From Candidatus Poribacteria bacterium (GTDB taxonomy: Bacteria; Poribacteria; WGA-4E; WGA-3G): DNA of 64,000 nucleotides. Location of the stretch: assembly GCA_022827185.1 (NCBI GenBank), contig JAJDTM010000049.1, forward strand, positions 27,558 through 91,557, written 5' to 3'. The position numbers were made by a program, and so were the translations under genes. The first letter of the stretch is position 1; every line of letters starts with the position of its first letter. Shown one piece after another: positions 59,945 through 64,000 of the stretch. The notes under the pieces were generated by a model that was given only the letters and a program-made list of their open reading frames with translations, was not told the DNA's origin and did no database searches.

Positions 59945-60045
59945 AATTTAGACCCATAATTGTTAGTGACGCGATTTTGGGGTGGGTAGGATGCAGGATT
60001 GTCATAACTTGAAAAAATTTGATTTTTTAGACAATCAATTTCCGC
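59945..60045. repeat. Duplicated upstream block (copy 2)
   Basis: Matches 54507-54610 (see there). It contains the promoter region of the broken sigma-WD40 gene and, at its far end, the last three codons and stop of the sigma/TYW3 gene. The A/T-only hairpin aaaaaatttgatttttt (about 60012-60028) may act as a weak terminator for that gene. Confidence 0.6.
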
Positions 60046-61243
60046 TAATCACTGTGTAACCTTCCGAATCGAGTTGCTCCGCAACTACTAACTCAAGCAA
60101 TTTCCAAATCTTCAGATGGTCTTCGCGCGTGCGGGGTTCCCACTTCGGCGTTAACAGATGCGGCAACGGCAGCAATTCTTGGTTTAGAAAGGGGCGTAAA
60201 CCAAAGAACCACTGTGCAGTAAATGGCGTACCATCTTCCGTGTCGTGAGATGCCATATACCCTGCTTTATCAAGGCACGCATGCAATTGATTCGCCACCG
60301 CCGAAAACCGCTTCAATAAGTTCAGGTCTGCCATTGTGTACAAGTCTATGCCTGGATATCCCTCACGGTTTCTCACAAGTTGGACCCTATACATGAAAGA
60401 CAACGGATGCAACATTTGATACAAACGCTTTGCAGCACTATCCGAGGTGTCAACTTCGGCAGAGAGCTCATCGCAATCCGGTATCAACTCTCTTATGGAA
60501 ACAGTGAATTGTTTCCACATTTCTAAACGATGCTTTTCTTCCGGATGACAGGCGAAAAAACTAAAGGATACACGCATGAGAGCAATGGGACCGCCCGATT
60601 GAAACAACTCGTCAGCATCCGCTTGCCGGTAGCGTTGACGAATAGTATCGGCACACGAATTATCCTCTGTTTCCAGGGCGCAAGTATTATCCAAACACAT
60701 TAGCAGATTGACGAGAAAATTGAATGCCTCGCGCGGGTCCTCGACCGGTTTGATATGAATCCAGCCGCCACGCGGATCCCACCGACGCTTTTGCCATTTC
60801 TCCTGATCCGGATGCCCGCTACAAGAGGAGGTCGTTTGGATGTAAGGCGATCGGTTAAGCAAGTTTACAAGGGGCCGTATCTCATAGTCGATAGGCATGA
60901 CTGTTTTAGGTGGGTCCTTGGCACGAGTATCACTTTTCACAACGTCCGTTGCTGCCACGTTATTATGTTTTTCGTTTTCCGCAATCGCTATATTAAAAGT
61001 AATGCGGTGGACCCATGATAGAAATGGTGATGTGAGCGTATAGTTATGTAAATTGTTGAATACCTCTTCGACTATCTGGCGTTCAAGGCGTTCAAGGTGT
61101 TTGGTATCTACTTCAAATTTTAGTCTCTGTCCGAGAGTGGTGCGTATTCGGGATAATGCCCGTTCTTTCAGTTCTTCTATGGCACGGTTGTCCCCTCTGA
61201 CAGCAGCAGTTACCAATCTTTCATCTGAAACGTTTGACATCAT
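60035..61243 (-). CDS. Sigma-region-2-like domain fused to a TYW3-like domain
   Basis: 402 residues from ATG 61243 (ATGATG; GAGGAC about 6 bases upstream on the minus strand); the frame extends to 61327 inside the next gene's end. Residues about 5-95 resemble the N-terminal part of an ECF-type sigma factor: SDERLVTAAVRGDNRAIEEL, then RQIVEEVFNNLHNYTLTSPF and LSWVHRITFNIAIAE. No region 4 follows. From about 120 comes IDYEIRPLVNLLNRSPYIQT followed by TSSCSGHP, the SSCSG signature and preceding helix of TYW3, an S-adenosylmethionine-dependent wybutosine enzyme of archaea and eukaryotes, then GGWIHIKPVEDPREAFNFLV. The C-terminal 230 residues are unassigned. It follows the 61297 sigma-WD40 gene by 53 bases on the same strand. 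Confidence 0.6.
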   Translation of the reverse strand: MMSNVSDERLVTAAVRGDNRAIEELKERALSRIRTTLGQRLKFEVDTKHLERLERQIVEEVFNNLHNYTLTSPFLSWVHRITFNIAIAENEKHNNVAATDVVKSDTRAKDPPKTVMPIDYEIRPLVNLLNRSPYIQTTSSCSGHPDQEKWQKRRWDPRGGWIHIKPVEDPREAFNFLVNLLMCLDNTCALETEDNSCADTIRQRYRQADADELFQSGGPIALMRVSFSFFACHPEEKHRLEMWKQFTVSIRELIPDCDELSAEVDTSDSAAKRLYQMLHPLSFMYRVQLVRNREGYPGIDLYTMADLNLLKRFSAVANQLHACLDKAGYMASHDTEDGTPFTAQWFFGLRPFLNQELLPLPHLLTPKWEPRTREDHLKIWKLLELVVAEQLDSEGYTVISGN

Positions 61244-61296
61244 TAAAGTCCTCTTGATTTTTGTTCTCTCAGATACAGTAATCCCTGTGAAATGCA

Positions 61297-63975
61297 TTAA
61301 GAACCGATAATAGATTTCAAATCCCATACCAAGATTGTGCCATCAAAACCGCTGCTTGCTAAATGCGTGCCATCTGGAGAAAATGAGAGTGATTGCACAT
61401 CTGAGTTATGTCCCCAGAAAGTATGGATATTCTCTGCGGTAGCAACATCCCAAATCCGGATAGCCATCTTCTCCATACCCTCTTGCCACCAAGTACCCGA
61501 TGCAAGATACTTTCCACACGGTGAAAACGCGAGCGCGTATGTCCTTCGATTGTTATCCGGCTTCGTGATTATACGAATCGTTGTCAATTGCTTAGCACAC
61601 CAAAACCGGATTTCGTTATCCAAACCTCCTACAATTAGGTCGCCACACGGTGAAAACGCGAATCCCATTGGCGTACACGGTTCACCTATAGGCAATATGG
61701 CAATTTCCGCACCTAATTCAACATCCCACACGCGAGCCGTATTATCATCCGCGCCACTTACCAACAGTTTGCCATCTGGCGAAAATACCACTGACCAAGT
61801 ATGAGCGGTATGCCCCGTTAGTTGTATCGGATGCTCCGGTTTCTCAAAATTCCACACATAGATTGTACCTTTTCGACTTCCCACTGCAATCCGATCACCT
61901 GTAGGAGCAAACACCGCATCCCGCGCCCATTGTGATGGTTCCTCAGGGACGGTGAATTCTGCAATGGGGTTGTCAGATTGTTTGGCATCCCACACTTTAC
62001 CTTTACTGTCTTCTGAAGGACAAAACGCGAGGATTCTACCATCAGGCAAAACAGTGAAAGAACCAATCCATTCATCCTTCAATAATTTATCCGTCGTCTG
62101 CTTCTCGGTGATATCCCATAACAATATTCCTTCTCTATGCGTCTTACTTGCTAAGGTCTCGTTATCCACCCAAATGCCTTTCGGATCGGGCCAGAGGAAA
62201 CGATGTTCGCGCGGTACTGCGTATACAGGTATACCTCCATTAGCCTCGGTGTCGGACCTTTTTTCTCTGAATGGCTGCAATTGTCCTTGGACGTAGGCAG
62301 TGGCTAAAGACTTCGTAAAACCGATACCGCCAATACGGTTAGATATCTCAAGGATTTTTTCGCTGTTCTCTACATTCCATACTTCTGTAGTATTAGAAGA
62401 TGCTAAAGCGAATAGTTTTCCATCCTTTGAGTAGAAAGGATCCTCAAAGTCAGGATAAGCAATTTTTTGCGAACCTGTCGCAAGATCCCACACCCGTAGC
62501 GTCCCATCACTTGACGCAATAAATTGCCCACACGGTGAAAAAGCAATAGCGTCTGCTCTTAACCAATCGGTATGCTCTGTGAAGTGAGCGATGCGTTCCT
62601 TTGATGTTATATCCCACACCGAAACGCAACGGTCAACGCGATCAGCATCGCAAACTGTTTCGTCAGGAGATGCGCCGGCCAGCAGTCTACTGTCTTGAGA
62701 AAAAGCAAGCTCACTCCCTGCGAACTTGATAATTGCTTCACCCGTTTCTGGGTCCCAGACATAAATTTGATAGCCTTCTGTGTCCGGGTTCAAAAGTTGA
62801 TCGTAATTGTCCTCGGCATTTGAATAAAGTGGCGGATTCCCCGCACAAGCAGCAAGGCGTTTACCATCTGGCGAAAATTGGAGTCCAGAAATATCGTTTG
62901 CTTTCCATTTATGTGCGCCGCGATCCATCTGTGCTAAAAGTTCTCCCTTATGAACATCAAACACCTTAACGATTCCCGATCCGTCCGAAGTCGCAATCCA
63001 TCTGCCGTTTGATGAGCAGGCAAGCCCTCCATAAGCATGTTGATCTTCTATCTGTGTGACACACTCACCACTCTGAACATCCAGCACCTTGATAATGCCG
63101 TCCGAATTTGCAAGAACAATCCATTTGCCATCATGAGAAAAGTCAAAAGAATTAATCAACCCGCGTTCGGTTTCCCATAACGAAATCGGCGACATTGAGG
63201 CAACGTCATACCACCATAATCCTACCCCGGTCGCCATTGCAAAATATGTCCCATCGGGAGAAAGTTTGACATCCCATTGATTCATGAGTCCTTTACCAAA
63301 CCTAACAATCACATCTTTCGGTAGTGCCCAGGTATTCCCCGTAGGGTCGTTTGAAACAACATTAAACTGCGCGGGTCTTCGGTTCTGCATTGTGTTTACG
63401 CCTCCTTTAGGTTCAACATCAAATTCCTCACGTAGGCGTGCGCGTATCTCTCTTAATTTTGTCTTAACCGTGCCTATCGGTAGATCTAACGCCTCCGCGA
63501 TTTCTTTGATATTCCACGATTCCAAATAGTACAACTCCGCTACAGAGCGGACTTTTTGTGGAAGGTGGTGCACAACTTCTTTCACCTCAGCAATTAATTG
63601 CGTCTCTCGATACCGTGCCGTGGCATTTTGGTCAATATGTTCAACCAGCACTGCATGTGTGTGTGGAATTTCATGCCGTGAGCGGTTACCAGAAGTGTAG
63701 TACCGCTTACAAGCATTATAAGCAACACGCTGCAGCCATTCACCAAAACTACTCACTTTCTGGAGGCCTTTGATGTTCTGCCACACAGCCATCCAGACAT
63801 CATTATGAATTTCTTCAGCATCTTGACGCTGCCTTGAATTCCTGACAATAACAGTCCAAATTCGTGGCGTATAACGGAATATTAACTCTGAAAATGCCGC
63901 CTCATTCCGGTTTTGGACGAGCCGAATGAGTTCTTCATCCGTTAGATCATTGAAGGGAGGTAAATTGTTAGGCAT
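61297..63975 (-). CDS. ECF sigma factor - WD40 fusion of a second lineage, no membrane helix
   Basis: 892 residues. Region 2 at about 20-95 (RQRQDAEEIHNDVWMAVWQN, FGEWLQRVAYNACKRYY), region 4 at about 125-180 (LPQKVRSVAELYYLESWN, IKEIAEALDLPIGTVKTKLR). The head is clearly different from the other fusions (not the AEEITQDTFLQAHK type). There is no hydrophobic helix between region 4 and the propeller, so the protein should be cytoplasmic. The propeller opens NTWALPKDVIVRFGKG, still the family signature, but its blades are irregular: several carry FSPCG instead of FSPDG and spacing varies; about 14 can be discerned. ATG 63975 lacks a good ribosome site; TATAAA at the window edge 20 bases upstream could be a -10 box. 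Confidence 0.85.
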   Translation of the reverse strand: MPNNLPPFNDLTDEELIRLVQNRNEAAFSELIFRYTPRIWTVIVRNSRQRQDAEEIHNDVWMAVWQNIKGLQKVSSFGEWLQRVAYNACKRYYTSGNRSRHEIPHTHAVLVEHIDQNATARYRETQLIAEVKEVVHHLPQKVRSVAELYYLESWNIKEIAEALDLPIGTVKTKLREIRARLREEFDVEPKGGVNTMQNRRPAQFNVVSNDPTGNTWALPKDVIVRFGKGLMNQWDVKLSPDGTYFAMATGVGLWWYDVASMSPISLWETERGLINSFDFSHDGKWIVLANSDGIIKVLDVQSGECVTQIEDQHAYGGLACSSNGRWIATSDGSGIVKVFDVHKGELLAQMDRGAHKWKANDISGLQFSPDGKRLAACAGNPPLYSNAEDNYDQLLNPDTEGYQIYVWDPETGEAIIKFAGSELAFSQDSRLLAGASPDETVCDADRVDRCVSVWDITSKERIAHFTEHTDWLRADAIAFSPCGQFIASSDGTLRVWDLATGSQKIAYPDFEDPFYSKDGKLFALASSNTTEVWNVENSEKILEISNRIGGIGFTKSLATAYVQGQLQPFREKRSDTEANGGIPVYAVPREHRFLWPDPKGIWVDNETLASKTHREGILLWDITEKQTTDKLLKDEWIGSFTVLPDGRILAFCPSEDSKGKVWDAKQSDNPIAEFTVPEEPSQWARDAVFAPTGDRIAVGSRKGTIYVWNFEKPEHPIQLTGHTAHTWSVVFSPDGKLLVSGADDNTARVWDVELGAEIAILPIGEPCTPMGFAFSPCGDLIVGGLDNEIRFWCAKQLTTIRIITKPDNNRRTYALAFSPCGKYLASGTWWQEGMEKMAIRIWDVATAENIHTFWGHNSDVQSLSFSPDGTHLASSGFDGTILVWDLKSIIGS

Positions 63976-64000
63976 AAGTTGTGCATAAACAAAATTTATA

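Overview
The window is about 64 kb of bacterial chromosome of moderate GC. No rRNA, tRNA, CRISPR array, transposase or phage gene was seen. The mix of genes is what I associate with Candidatus Poribacteria and related lineages: large ECF sigma factors fused to beta-propellers, long runs of WD40 proteins, phytanoyl-CoA dioxygenase-like proteins with HEAT repeats, LamG proteins, a TolB-like propeller, and small hairpin repeats scattered between genes. That assignment is inference; no phylogenetic marker was tested.

Layout. 1-2940: end of a gene with a C-terminal Hfq/Sm-like domain, a YkgJ-type cysteine-cluster protein, a lipoprotein, and on the minus strand a DUF971 protein and a ferredoxin. 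3420-13800 (+): an ECF sigma factor joined through one membrane helix to an Asp-box (BNR/YCF48-like) propeller, followed by a run of exported or membrane proteins: a 2-TM protein, a TolB-like propeller, a C39-like/DUF1573 protein interrupted by one in-frame TGA, two tandem LamG proteins and a relative of their C-terminal domain. 14250-21490: housekeeping block with recJ, a bifunctional RelA/SpoT homologue, rpmB (L28), a family 4 glycosyltransferase and a small membrane protein. 21717-25721: a stand-alone ECF sigma factor, a DUF4097 protein preceded by a truncated copy of its own N-terminus, a DUF2752 protein and small proteins. 25780-32652: an ABC sugar importer (binding protein plus two permeases, no ATPase) with a good sigma70-type promoter, then two tandem PhyH-HEAT proteins.

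32649-63975 (almost all minus strand): the most unusual part. Six exported WD40 proteins and five sigma-propeller genes (one of them broken) lie here together with a AAA+ protein with altered Walker motifs, a LamG protein, and a sigma-region-2 protein fused to a TYW3-like domain. Ten of the WD40 proteins each show 14 recognisable blades, as expected for two seven-bladed propellers. The same propeller families occur behind a signal peptide (exported form) or behind a sigma factor plus membrane helix (anchored form), and nearly the same sigma-helix head is also joined to the unrelated Asp-box propeller at 3420. One fusion has lost the helix in frame, another has lost sigma region 4 plus the helix with a frameshift, and the last fusion belongs to another sigma lineage with no helix.

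Working hypothesis: the sigma-helix-propeller proteins are single-polypeptide transmembrane switches in which an outside propeller senses a ligand and controls a tethered sigma factor, while exported propellers of the same family share or compete for the ligand. The sequence supports the architecture and the module exchange; the signalling role is inference.
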